DNA of 64,000 nt from Lachnospiraceae bacterium (GTDB taxonomy: Bacteria > Bacillota > Clostridia > Lachnospirales > Lachnospiraceae): the NCBI GenBank assembly GCA_029012365.1, contig JAQXLY010000035.1:33026-97025 (forward strand). The letters run 5' to 3'. The translations under genes and the position numbers were made by a program. The notes below the pieces were generated by a model. It saw nothing but the letters and a program-made list of their open reading frames with translations. It ran no database searches and was not told the origin of the DNA. This document shows, piece after piece, positions 1 through 8,112 of this stretch. Within the stretch, counting starts at the first letter, position 1. Every line of letters starts with the position of its first letter.

Positions 1-1080
1 GTCAGCTTCTTCGTCCGAAGGAACCTCCGGGTCGGTGTCCGGATTAGGTGTAATACTCGGAACAGGCGCTACGTCGGGTGTCGGTTCCGGTGTGACTTGT
101 GCGGCAAGCTCCTCCTGCTTCTTTTCGTATGCGGCAATATCTTCCAGCATAAGGGCGTAATCGGCCTCTGATAATAGCTCCCAGTATTCCTCAGGGGGTA
201 CAAGCAGATTTGAGGTTGGGGGAACACCGTAGTATTCTTCTAACACAATGTTCTGTTCCTTTAAGTAAGTGGCAAGCTCGACTCCTACATAGCGGAAATG
301 CCATGGCTCAAAATTATAACCCGTAATATCTTTCTTGTTTTCAGGATAACGGAGTATCCAGCCGTATAAATGCGCATTTTCAAGCAGCCACTTGTATTCC
401 TGTGTTTTAAGTATATCATAATTGTTCTTATAGTCCGTAGCTTCACAACAAAGGTCCACAGCTAATCCCGTCTGGTGCTCAGAGGTGCCGGGAAGGGCGT
501 GGTAACGGGAAACCTCATAATATCCGTAGGTCTTTAAGTTCCATGAATAAATTGCCTTTTGCAATTTGTACGAACGGAACCCGCAGCGCAGTACCAGATG
601 ATATCCGTCCGCTTCGGCGGCAGCAAACAGTTCTTCGAGGGCTGTAGCGGCAACCGGCTGCAGATAGCGGCGTTCATTAATTCCTTTATGGTAAATCTCC
701 ACATCGGGCTCTACCATATACGGGATGTAGCCTGAAGGAAGCAGATATTCTTTATTCACAATCAGTGTATAGGTTGAGGTGTTCGTATTTAACGCTGCCG
801 GTTCCGGGTAGGAAAAGGTAAGCTCTCCTGCACTCTCTGCCTGTGTTTTCCCGAGAGGAAGAGGTGTCGGGGAAGGAGTAGGTCTGGGTGTCGGCTTTGG
901 GGTAGGGGTTGCAGTCGGTTTCGGTGTTATTGCCGGTGTCGGCCGCAAAAGCAGCCGGTCAGGTGTAAAAAAGGAGTCCGCCATGGTATATTTATCCTGC
1001 ATAGTAACACGAAAATCAGGGAATCCGCCTAATAGAAGTGCACTTATTATAAGTATAATCATAGTTTTTGTCGTGTTCAT
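1..1080 (-). CDS. Secreted D-alanyl-D-alanine carboxypeptidase, VanY/M15B family (3' end outside window)
   Basis: This zinc peptidase trims the terminal D-Ala of peptidoglycan stem peptides outside the membrane. The ATG at 1078-1080 has a strong GGAGG site just upstream, and the frame stays open to the window edge (360 codons). A hydrophobic segment at about residues 7-20 is a signal or anchor. A Pro/Thr repeat linker covers about 47-76. The catalytic domain shows SEHQTGLAVDL (zinc ligands H202 and D209) and EPWH (E258, H261), the SxHxxGxAxD and ExxH signatures of the family. A second Pro/Asp/Glu-rich tail begins near residue 330 and leaves the window. It lies downstream of the dTDP-rhamnose genes on the same strand, so both may serve the cell envelope. 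The family call is firm from the motifs; the exact substrate is inferred. Confidence 0.9.
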   Translation of the reverse strand, partial: MNTTKTMIILIISALLLGGFPDFRVTMQDKYTMADSFFTPDRLLLRPTPAITPKPTATPTPKPTPRPTPSPTPLPLGKTQAESAGELTFSYPEPAALNTNTSTYTLIVNKEYLLPSGYIPYMVEPDVEIYHKGINERRYLQPVAATALEELFAAAEADGYHLVLRCGFRSYKLQKAIYSWNLKTYGYYEVSRYHALPGTSEHQTGLAVDLCCEATDYKNNYDILKTQEYKWLLENAHLYGWILRYPENKKDITGYNFEPWHFRYVGVELATYLKEQNIVLEEYYGVPPTSNLLVPPEEYWELLSEADYALMLEDIAAYEKKQEELAAQVTPEPTPDVAPVPSITPNPDTDPEVPSDEEAD

Positions 1081-1158
1081 AAAAGCCTCCGGGGGGTATT
1101 ACGTCACGTTGATTGTATGAAAAATAAGGAAAAAAGTCAATGGTATTTTTAGGACAGA

Positions 1159-1725
1159 TTAGAAAATCAGCCCTTTTTCCTTTGCCTCGGAAAGCGTAGG
1201 CCATGCCCTGTCTCTGGCATTCGGCTGTGGGGTTACGGAAGGAAGGGACGGCCAGGGGATGTTAAGCGCCGGGTCGTTATACCGTATCCCGTATTCATCA
1301 CCGGGTGTGTAGAAATCCCCGCATTTATAAGAAAAAACAGCCGTATCCGAGAGAACCAGAAAGCCGTGTGCAAAGCCCTTCGGAACAAAAAGCTGCCTTT
1401 TGTTTTCCTCCGAAAGCTGAATACCGAAGGATTTGCCGAAGGTAGCGGAGGCTGTCCGCAGGTCTACAACGGCAACGAAGACTTCACCGGCCAAAGCCCG
1501 TACCAGCTTCTCCTGGGGATGAGCGTGCTGATAATGAAGTCCGCGAAGGATTCCTTTTGTGGAGCAGGACTGGTTATCCTGTACAAAGGTGCAGTTGATT
1601 CCCGCTTCCCTGAAATCTCTTTCGTTGTAGGTCTCCATAAAATATCCGCGTTCGTCAAAGTGTACGTTTGGTTCTATTATCAAAAGTCCGTCGATATCGC
1701 AACGGGTCACTGTAAGTTTTCCCAT
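1159..1725 (-). CDS. rfbC: dTDP-4-dehydrorhamnose 3,5-epimerase
   Basis: RfbC/RmlC epimerises C3 and C5 of dTDP-4-dehydro-6-deoxy-glucose in the third step of dTDP-L-rhamnose synthesis, in the cytoplasm. The 188-aa length is normal for this cupin enzyme. The catalytic His lies in GILRGLHYQ and the catalytic Tyr in CGDFYTP, and the conserved PKGFAHGF segment is present. The ATG is preceded by GAGGTGA. The start overlaps the end of rfbD by 19 bp, which suggests translational coupling. It is last in the order rfbA-rfbB-rfbD-rfbC. Identity is firm. Confidence 0.96.
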   Translation of the reverse strand: MGKLTVTRCDIDGLLIIEPNVHFDERGYFMETYNERDFREAGINCTFVQDNQSCSTKGILRGLHYQHAHPQEKLVRALAGEVFVAVVDLRTASATFGKSFGIQLSEENKRQLFVPKGFAHGFLVLSDTAVFSYKCGDFYTPGDEYGIRYNDPALNIPWPSLPSVTPQPNARDRAWPTLSEAKEKGLIF

Positions 1726-2606
1726 AAATTCACCTCACAAAAAAATCTTCTAAGCCCGTCCTGCCACGACGGGAGTTTGGAAAATCCGTTTGTTACAAGA
1801 GCATCTGTATTCAGACGGCAGTTTTTGGGACGATGTGCCTTGCCGTGGAAAGCGGAGCTTTCAATAGGAAGAACCGTAACCGGAAGCTTTGCAAGCCTAA
1901 AAATCTCCAAAGCAAGCTCATACCGGCTGCAATAGCCGCTGTTTGCGGCATGATAGATGCCGTAGCGGTCGGATTCAATCATATCCCCAAGGAGAGGTGT
2001 TAAATCCGGGATATAGGTAGGGGAACCGAACTGGTCGGTAACTACGGAGAGAGTATCTCTCGTATTTGCAAGAGAAAGCATGGTATTTACAAAATTGGTC
2101 CCGTTTACCGCGTAGGTCCAGCAAATGCGGACAATAAAATGCTTCGGGGCAAAACGTGATACGGCAAGCTCTCCGGCATATTTCGAAGCACCGTAAACAT
2201 TAAGCGGGTTTGGGATATCCGTTGTGGTGAAGGGGCGTTCCCCGCTTCCGTCAAAGACATAATCGGTGCTTGTGTAAAGTAAAGGGATATCCTTTTGACC
2301 GCAATATTTTGCAATGATTTCCGTAGCAGTTTCATTGGTCAGGAAGCAGAGCTTCTTTTCTTCCTCTGCCCGGTCTACCGCCACATAGGAGGCACAGTGA
2401 ATTACCGCGTCCGGTGCGGCACCTTCGAGAACAGGCAGGATGCGGTCTGTTTCGGTCAGGTCAAGGACGGTATAGGAAACACCGGGCAAGGAAGACAGGG
2501 TGTCTGTCCTTCTTGCCGTACCGATAACGGTATGTCCACTTTTTGATAAGGTTTGAATTAATTCAGAGCCAAGCTGTCCGTTGACTCCGGTAACTAAAAT
2601 GCGCAT
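1707..2606 (-). CDS. rfbD: dTDP-4-dehydrorhamnose reductase
   Basis: RfbD/RmlD reduces dTDP-4-dehydro-L-rhamnose to dTDP-L-rhamnose with NAD(P)H, the last step of the pathway. The 299-aa protein is a short-chain dehydrogenase with the N-terminal nucleotide motif GVNGQLG, the YTSTDYVFDG segment and the catalytic YGASK (YxxxK). The ATG follows a GGAAAGGA site. Its 3' end overlaps rfbC by 19 bp and rfbB lies 36 bp upstream, so one mRNA is likely. Confidence 0.96.
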   Translation of the reverse strand: MRILVTGVNGQLGSELIQTLSKSGHTVIGTARRTDTLSSLPGVSYTVLDLTETDRILPVLEGAAPDAVIHCASYVAVDRAEEEKKLCFLTNETATEIIAKYCGQKDIPLLYTSTDYVFDGSGERPFTTTDIPNPLNVYGASKYAGELAVSRFAPKHFIVRICWTYAVNGTNFVNTMLSLANTRDTLSVVTDQFGSPTYIPDLTPLLGDMIESDRYGIYHAANSGYCSRYELALEIFRLAKLPVTVLPIESSAFHGKAHRPKNCRLNTDALVTNGFSKLPSWQDGLRRFFCEVNLWENLQ

Positions 2607-2642
2607 AGTGCTGTTCCTTTCCGGTGAGAATGGCGGGGGCTG

Positions 2643-3668
2643 TTATGAGAGACGCTTTCCGTACATGGTTTCGATGTAGCGGCTGTACTCGCCGGTTAAA
2701 ATACGCTGCCACCAGTCCGGGTGTTCCACATACCAACGGATGGTTTTCCTGATGCCGTTTTCAAAAGCAACGGTCGGCATCCAGCCGAGCTCCGCAGAAA
2801 TTTTTGCCGGGTCAATGGCATACCGGCGGTCATGTCCCGGACGGTCGGTTACAAAGGAAATCAGAGCTTCCGGTTTGTTAAGTGTCTCTAAAATGGTTTT
2901 TACCACATGCAGATTCGTTTTTTCGTTGTGTCCGCCGATATTATAGATTTCGCCGACGGTTCCCTTCTGCAAAATCATGTCAATCGCAATGCAGTGGTCC
3001 TCTACATAAAGCCAGTCTCTTATATTTTCACCGGTGCCGTACACCGGAAGGGGCTCATCCTTTAAAGCACGTAAAATCATAAGCGGAATCAGCTTTTCCG
3101 GAAACTGATACGGGCCGTAGTTATTGGAGCAGCGGGAAATCGTCACCGGAAGTCCGAACGTGCGGTGATAGGCAAGCACCAGAAGGTCTGCCCCCGCCTT
3201 TGCCGCGGAATACGGACTTGAGGTATGAAGCGGTGAGGTTTCCGTAAAAAATAAATCAGGACGGTCAAGGGGCAAATCGCCGTATACCTCGTCCGTGGAT
3301 ACCTGATGGTATCGCTTGACACCGTAGGTTTTCGCTGCATCCAAAAGTACCTGTGTACCGAGTACATTCGTGCGGACAAAAACAGACGGATTCAGTACGG
3401 CGCGGTCCACGTGGGATTCTGCCGCAAAGTTGACTACCGTATCAAACCGCTCTTTCTCGAACAAATCCGTTACAAGAGCGGAGTCCGCGATGTCTCCATG
3501 GACAAAACGGTAATTCGGAGATTGTTCTGCTTCTTTTAAAGAATCAGGATTTCCGGCATAAGTCAGTAAATCCAGATTTACGATTTCATAGTCCGGGTGT
3601 GTTTTTTGCATATAGTAAATAAAGTTGCTTCCGATAAATCCGGCTCCGCCGGTAACCAGTAGTTTCAT
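2643..3668 (-). CDS. rfbB: dTDP-glucose 4,6-dehydratase
   Basis: RfbB/RmlB converts dTDP-glucose to dTDP-4-dehydro-6-deoxy-glucose using bound NAD. The 341-aa protein has the Rossmann motif TGGAGFIGSN at its N-terminus, the catalytic segment STDEVYG (Asp-Glu pair) and YSAAKAGAD (YxxxK). RDWLYVEDH and YNIGG are typical of the family. It lies 22 bp after rfbA on the same strand, and its length is normal. Confidence 0.97.
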   Translation of the reverse strand: MKLLVTGGAGFIGSNFIYYMQKTHPDYEIVNLDLLTYAGNPDSLKEAEQSPNYRFVHGDIADSALVTDLFEKERFDTVVNFAAESHVDRAVLNPSVFVRTNVLGTQVLLDAAKTYGVKRYHQVSTDEVYGDLPLDRPDLFFTETSPLHTSSPYSAAKAGADLLVLAYHRTFGLPVTISRCSNNYGPYQFPEKLIPLMILRALKDEPLPVYGTGENIRDWLYVEDHCIAIDMILQKGTVGEIYNIGGHNEKTNLHVVKTILETLNKPEALISFVTDRPGHDRRYAIDPAKISAELGWMPTVAFENGIRKTIRWYVEHPDWWQRILTGEYSRYIETMYGKRLS

Positions 3669-3690
3669 AATAGGTACACTCCGTTTCTTA

Positions 3691-4569
3691 TCAGGTTTTT
3701 CCTTCCGCCACCCGTTTTAAGTGGATGCCGTAGGGAGAGTTGCTGTAGCGGACAGCGGAGGCTGCCAGCGATTCTGCGGAAATCCAGCCTTGCAGATAGG
3801 CGATTTCCTCAGGGGCGGAAATGACGATTCCCTGTCTGGTCTGCACGGTTCTTATAAAGTCGGATACATTTGCGAGACTGTCTGTTGTACCCGCATCCAT
3901 CCAGGTAAAGCCACGGTCTAACAGTGTAACCTCCAGCTTTCTCTGTTGTAAGTATAAATTGTTTAAGTCGGTAATTTCCAGCTCGCCGCGTGCGGACGGT
4001 GTTAGTGTTTTTGCAAGAGAGCAAACCCGGTTGTCGTAAAAATAAAGCCCGGTGACACAGTAGTTGGATTTCGGCTCCTTTGGTTTTTCCTCAATGGAAA
4101 GTACCTGTTTTGCCGAATCAAATTCTAAGATGCCGAACCGTTCCGGGTCATTGACATAGTAACCGAAAATGGTGGAGATACCCTGCTCCGCCCGGTCCTT
4201 TGCTTCGGACAGGAGCCTTTCGAAACCGCTTCCGTGGAAAATATTATCCCCAAGAATCATGGCACAGGCATCGTTTCCGATAAAGGATTCACCAAGAATG
4301 AAAGCCTGTGCAAGTCCGTCGGGAGACGGCTGCATGAGGTAAGAGAGCCTGATGCCAAAGGAAGAACCGTCACCGAGTAAGGCTTCAAACCGCGGCAAAT
4401 CCTCCGGTGTGGAAATAATCAGGATATCCCGGATTCCCGCCTGCATCAGCGTGGAAAGGGGGTAGTAAATCATCGGTTTATCGTAAACAGGCAAAAGCTG
4501 TTTGGAGGTCACTAACGTGAGAGGGTAAAGTCTGCTGCCGGACCCGCCGGCAAGGATAATTCCTTTCAT
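3691..4569 (-). CDS. rfbA: Glucose-1-phosphate thymidylyltransferase
   Basis: RfbA/RmlA makes dTDP-glucose from dTTP and glucose-1-phosphate, the entry step of dTDP-rhamnose synthesis. The N-terminus has the nucleotidyltransferase signature [28 protein letters not shown] and the LGDNIF metal site follow. I chose the ATG at 4567-4569, which has AAAGGAG eight bases upstream; an in-frame TTG six bases further up would add two residues. It is first in the operon. A TATACT-like -10 lies about 20 bases upstream at 4592-4597 (minus strand), without a clear -35. Confidence 0.96.
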   Translation of the reverse strand: MKGIILAGGSGSRLYPLTLVTSKQLLPVYDKPMIYYPLSTLMQAGIRDILIISTPEDLPRFEALLGDGSSFGIRLSYLMQPSPDGLAQAFILGESFIGNDACAMILGDNIFHGSGFERLLSEAKDRAEQGISTIFGYYVNDPERFGILEFDSAKQVLSIEEKPKEPKSNYCVTGLYFYDNRVCSLAKTLTPSARGELEITDLNNLYLQQRKLEVTLLDRGFTWMDAGTTDSLANVSDFIRTVQTRQGIVISAPEEIAYLQGWISAESLAASAVRYSNSPYGIHLKRVAEGKT

Positions 4570-4771
4570 GGGCAAAACTCCTTTCAGGATAAGTATACCG
4601 CAAAATTGCAGGAAAAGATAGGGGGAAAGAAAAAGTATTTGACAATAGAGAAAATGAGCCGGGAAACGAGGTGATTGACTAACAGTCTGTCGAGCGATTT
4701 TACAAAGAGAACGGATTGAATTCCGAAGAGGCTATTATGAAGTATATATCGAATTGCACAAGAAATTTTAT

Positions 4772-4800
4772 TTGACAAATCCCCCGACTCATGCTATAAT
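4772..4800 (+). promoter_or_regulatory. Consensus sigma-A promoter of the methionine (T-box) operon
   Basis: TTGACA at 4772-4777 and TATAAT at 4795-4800 are separated by exactly 17 bp, a perfect match to the vegetative promoter. It lies just upstream of the T-box leader and points to metQNI-metG. The stretch 4576-4771 holds no convincing gene. Confidence 0.9.
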
Positions 4801-4807
4801 CTCCACA

Positions 4808-5092
4808 AATAGTAAAAGGCAGTGAAGGAAAGAGTAGGTAACGAAAGGCTTTACAGAGAATTCTGCACATGCTGAGAGCAGAAGAGTGGATACTTACCGA
4901 ACATGGTTCCGGAGCTTCGCACCGAGGAGTGTTGTCTCTTAGGCTGCGACGGGTACGCCCGTTATCGTGTGCGACTGTAAACCGAAAGGGAGCAGTCAGT
5001 GAGGTGTATTTCGTGAGGAATGCATGAATTAAAGTGGTACCACGGAGCGTTATGTCCCGTCTTTAAGTTAGCTTAAAGGCGGGATTTTTTAT
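4808..5092 (+). promoter_or_regulatory. T-box leader, probably tRNA-Met responsive
   Basis: The conserved T-box core (GTGGTACCACGG, within 5031-5046) lies directly before a Rho-independent terminator. Stem I is recognisable from AGTA and GGTAA on the 5' side, with TTACC and GAA on the 3' side. The candidate specifier triplet is ATG at 4903-4905, which fits the downstream methionine uptake and methionyl-tRNA synthetase genes. In this class, uncharged tRNA pairs with the T-box and prevents termination, so the operon opens when charged Met-tRNA is scarce. The T-box and terminator are read directly. The specifier is inferred from position and gene context. Confidence 0.92.
5056..5092 (+). terminator. 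T-box attenuator terminator
   Basis: A 12-bp stem (CCCGTCTTTAAG pairing with CTTAAAGGCGGG, one G-T pair) has a four-base loop and a run of six T. It overlaps the region after the T-box core, as expected for the default-off structure. Confidence 0.92.
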
Positions 5093-5101
5093 TCGTAAGA
5101 T

Positions 5102-5398
5102 TTAAGTGTCAAATGTACCTTTAAAATCTAAGAACTTCCTTTGCAGGGAATGTTTCTTGGATTTAACGGAGGATGTTAGACTTTCTTATTACTCCGTTTA
5201 TCTGTCAGCGATGTCCGAACAGGACGTTCGGGCAAGACGACACGCGCCACGGATGGCGCGTTGGAGTCGGTCGCGTATCCTCAAAGTATTATTAGCCGGA
5301 GTAATTAGAAGGTCTACATCCGGAGGCAATGACAAGGAACATTCCCTGCAAAGGAAGTTCTGCCTTTTACCCGACACTTGACACTTAATCCAACAATC
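5102..5398. repeat. 297-bp foldback (long imperfect inverted repeat) element
   Basis: The sequence folds back on itself over almost its full length. Both outer ends read TTAAGTGTCAA inward. A 29-base block at 5131-5159 is matched by its reverse complement at 5333-5361 with one mismatch. Further in, ACTCCG and TAGACTTTC-like blocks pair at about 5165-5200 and 5294-5325. The centre is a GCGCCA/TGGCGC hairpin at 5244-5259. It fills the gap between the T-box terminator and metQ, so every read-through transcript carries it. It encodes no believable protein. It could be a MITE-like element or a structured RNA; I do not recognise a named family. Confidence 0.75.
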
Positions 5399-5421
5399 AA
5401 TCAGAAAAGGAGACAAAAACT

Positions 5422-6270
5422 ATGAAGAAATGGAAAGCACTTTTAGTAACAGCAGTATTGGCAGTCGCAACCTTAGCAGGCTGCGGAAAAGACAAGGGAA
5501 TCACGATTGCGGTTCCGAACGACACCACAAATGAGGCACGTGCCCTGCTTCTTTTGGAGGAGCTTGGGTATATTACCTTAAAGGACGGAGCGGGAATTAC
5601 CGCGACGGTCAGAGACATTGCGGAAAATCCTTACAAGCTTTCCTTTGATGAGGTAGAGGCGGCACAGCTTCCGAATGTACTTAAGGATGTGGATTACGCA
5701 GTTATCAATTCCAACTATGCGATTTCCGCGGACATCAATCCGGTAAAGGATTCTCTCGGTATTGAGGGTGCCTTCTCCGCATACAGCAATATTCTTGCGG
5801 TAAAGGAAGGCACGGAGAGCACAGACAAGATTAAGGCACTTGTGGCAGCCTTAGAGAGCAGTGCGGTAGCAGAGTATATCGGAAAGACCTATGCCGGTGC
5901 GGTGGTAAGCGTTGTAGCGGAGCCGGGAGACGGTTTTGATGCTTCCGTGGACTATGCGGCACTTGCCGGAACGAAGATTTCCGTTGCAGCTTCCCCGACA
6001 CCGCATGCGGAAATTTTAAAGATTGCGAAGGATATTCTGGTCCAAAAGGATATTACCCTTGATATTATTGAATATACCGACTATGTTCAGCCGAATAATG
6101 TAGTAGAGAGCGGTGAGGTAGATGCAAACTACTTCCAGCATAAGCCGTATCTGGATGATTTCAATGCACAGAACGGTACGCACATTGTATCCGCGGCAGC
6201 AATTCATGTTGAGCCGATGGGCATTTACGGCGGAAAGCAGACCTCACTTGAAGCAATCAAGGAGCAGTAG
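5422..6270 (+). CDS. metQ: Methionine ABC transporter substrate-binding lipoprotein, circularly permuted MetQ
   Basis: This lipoprotein should bind methionine outside the cell and deliver it to MetI/MetN. A signal peptide ends at LAGC (Cys21). The order of the mature domain is swapped relative to ordinary MetQ. The part normally in the C-terminal half comes first (GITIAVPND at 26-34, TNEARALLLL, NPYKLSFDEVEAAQLP, INSNYA, YAGAVV to about 168). After a short linker, the part normally N-terminal follows from residue 185 (ISVAASPTPHAEIL, EYTDYVQPN, ANYFQHKPYL, HVEPMGIY) and the protein ends at EAIKEQ. The usual ligand-contacting segments are all kept. Total length (282 aa) is normal. The ATG has AAAGGAG upstream. 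It is first gene of metQ-metN-metI-metG. Confidence 0.92.
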   Translation: MKKWKALLVTAVLAVATLAGCGKDKGITIAVPNDTTNEARALLLLEELGYITLKDGAGITATVRDIAENPYKLSFDEVEAAQLPNVLKDVDYAVINSNYAISADINPVKDSLGIEGAFSAYSNILAVKEGTESTDKIKALVAALESSAVAEYIGKTYAGAVVSVVAEPGDGFDASVDYAALAGTKISVAASPTPHAEILKIAKDILVQKDITLDIIEYTDYVQPNNVVESGEVDANYFQHKPYLDDFNAQNGTHIVSAAAIHVEPMGIYGGKQTSLEAIKEQ

Positions 6271-6338
6271 GGCCGCGGGAGAGGAAAAAGAAAGGAAACC
6301 GGGGATACCGGATTGGGTAACTCCGTAGGCGGTGAACT

Positions 6339-7349
6339 ATGATAGAATTGAAAAATATGTCAAAAACCTTCCGCACCGCAGGAGGAACGGTGGAAGCCTT
6401 AAAAAATATTTCTCTGACGGTAAACGACGGAGATATTTACGGTATCATCGGTATGAGCGGTGCAGGAAAAAGTACACTGGTACGTTGTATCAATATGCTG
6501 GAGCGCCCGACTGAGGGAAAGGTTCTGATGGACGGTCAGGATATGGGGGCTCTTTCACAAAAGGAGCTGCGGAGGGTACGCCGGGAAGTGACTATGATTT
6601 TTCAGGGCTTTAACCTCCTGATGCAGAAGAGCTGCCTTAGAAATATTTGTTTCCCGCTGGAGCTTGCCGGAGTAAAGAAGGCAGATGCGATTAAGCGTGC
6701 AAAGGAGCTTCTGGAAATTGTAGGGCTTCCGGATAAAGCGAAGAGCTATCCGGCACAGTTATCCGGTGGGCAGCAGCAGCGAATCGCCATTGCGAGAGCC
6801 CTTGCAACCGAACCGAAGGTGCTGCTTTGTGATGAGGCAACCAGTGCACTCGACCCGAAAACAACCCACGATATATTGGAGCTGCTTAGGGATATCAACA
6901 AGCGGCTCGGTATTACGATTATTATTATTACCCATCAGATGAGCGTCGTAGAGGAAATTTGTAACCGTGTGGCGATTCTGGATGGCGGCATGGTAGTGGA
7001 GGAAGGTGAGGTTTCCGCAGTATTTGCGGACCCGCACTCCGATGCGGCAAAGCGTCTCGTGGCTCCGGACGGCGAGGAGGAAGTGGTACCGGTAAATCCC
7101 GGAGAGCGCGTGTTCCGTATCGTATTTAACGGAGCACTGGCAGCGGGAGCTCCGCTCATTACCCAGATGGCAATCGACGAAAAAATTGCCGCCAATATTT
7201 TATATGCCTCCACAAAATGCCTCGGAGATAAGGTATACGGCAATATGCTTTTAGGCCTTCCGGAGGAGGAGGAAACGGTACAGCGTGCCGTAACGTATTT
7301 AAATGAGGTTGGCAATGTGATTATTACGGAGGTGAAGGGCGATGCTTAG
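6339..7349 (+). CDS. metN: Methionine ABC transporter ATP-binding protein
   Basis: MetN hydrolyses ATP to drive methionine import through MetI. The 336-aa protein has Walker A (GMSGAGKST), Q-loop (TMIFQGFNLL), signature (LSGGQQQR), Walker B (VLLCDEATSALDP) and the H-loop in ITHQMS. A C-terminal extension from about residue 245 is the NIL/ACT-like domain, which in studied MetN binds methionine and inhibits transport. Its last codons overlap metI by 8 bp, indicating coupling. Identity is firm. Confidence 0.96.
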   Translation: MIELKNMSKTFRTAGGTVEALKNISLTVNDGDIYGIIGMSGAGKSTLVRCINMLERPTEGKVLMDGQDMGALSQKELRRVRREVTMIFQGFNLLMQKSCLRNICFPLELAGVKKADAIKRAKELLEIVGLPDKAKSYPAQLSGGQQQRIAIARALATEPKVLLCDEATSALDPKTTHDILELLRDINKRLGITIIIITHQMSVVEEICNRVAILDGGMVVEEGEVSAVFADPHSDAAKRLVAPDGEEEVVPVNPGERVFRIVFNGALAAGAPLITQMAIDEKIAANILYASTKCLGDKVYGNMLLGLPEEEETVQRAVTYLNEVGNVIITEVKGDA

Positions 7350-8046
7350 TAAGATTTTTTCATCGGAAGCAATTACGGAAGCGCTTACGATTTTAAAAGA
7401 AGAAATACCGTTTGCTTTATGGGAAACGACTTATGTTACGGTGCTTGCTACCGCATTTGCCATTGTGCTCGGACTTCCCCTTGGGATCCTTCTGGTAGCC
7501 GGAGAAAAGAACGGTGTATTGCCGCTTCCGAAGGGAGTAATGCATGTTTTAAATGTAGTAATCAATCTGCTCCGTTCCATTCCGTTTCTGATTTTGATGA
7601 TTCTGGTATTTCCTCTGACGAGACTCATTGTCGGTACATCGGTAGGAACCACGGCATCCATTGTGCCTCTTGTGATTGCCGCCTTTCCGTTTGTGGCAAG
7701 ACTGGTGGAAAGCAGTCTTCGGGAAATCAATCCGAATATTATCGAGATGGCACAGAGCATGGGAGCGTCTCCGATGCAGATTATTGTAAAGGTAATGATA
7801 CCGGAAAGCATCCCGTCACTGATTTCAAACTTCACGATTGCCATTACTACCGTGCTTGGGTATACCGCAATGAGCGGTATTATCGGTGGCGGCGGTCTCG
7901 GAAAGATTGCGATTAACTACGGCTATTACCGTTATAAATATCTGGTGATGCTGATTGCGGTCATTATACTGATTATACTGGTGCAGGTGTTCCAGAGCAT
8001 CGGAACAAGGCTGGCGGTGAAGTTAGACCGCAGGGTAAAGCATTAA
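7342..8046 (+). CDS. metI: Methionine ABC transporter permease
   Basis: MetI forms the membrane channel of the methionine importer. The 234-aa protein has about five membrane helices and the EAA-type cytoplasmic loop around EMAQSMGASPMQIIVKVMIPES, where MetN docks. The start overlaps the end of metN by 8 bp. Length and motifs are typical. Confidence 0.95.
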   Translation: MLSKIFSSEAITEALTILKEEIPFALWETTYVTVLATAFAIVLGLPLGILLVAGEKNGVLPLPKGVMHVLNVVINLLRSIPFLILMILVFPLTRLIVGTSVGTTASIVPLVIAAFPFVARLVESSLREINPNIIEMAQSMGASPMQIIVKVMIPESIPSLISNFTIAITTVLGYTAMSGIIGGGGLGKIAINYGYYRYKYLVMLIAVIILIILVQVFQSIGTRLAVKLDRRVKH

Positions 8047-8112
8047 GATAGAGCTTACAAAAACAACAGGAAAATAATGATTTGAATCAAATATAGGAAA
8101 GAAGGGAAAATC

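Noticed and set aside
4584..4778. Minus-strand 64-codon open frame upstream of rfbA
   Set aside because: No ribosome site, composition is unlike protein, and it overlaps the methionine operon promoter.
5106..5381. 91-codon open frame on the plus strand
   Set aside because: It lies wholly inside the foldback element and its start has no ribosome site; the inverted repeat explains the sequence better.
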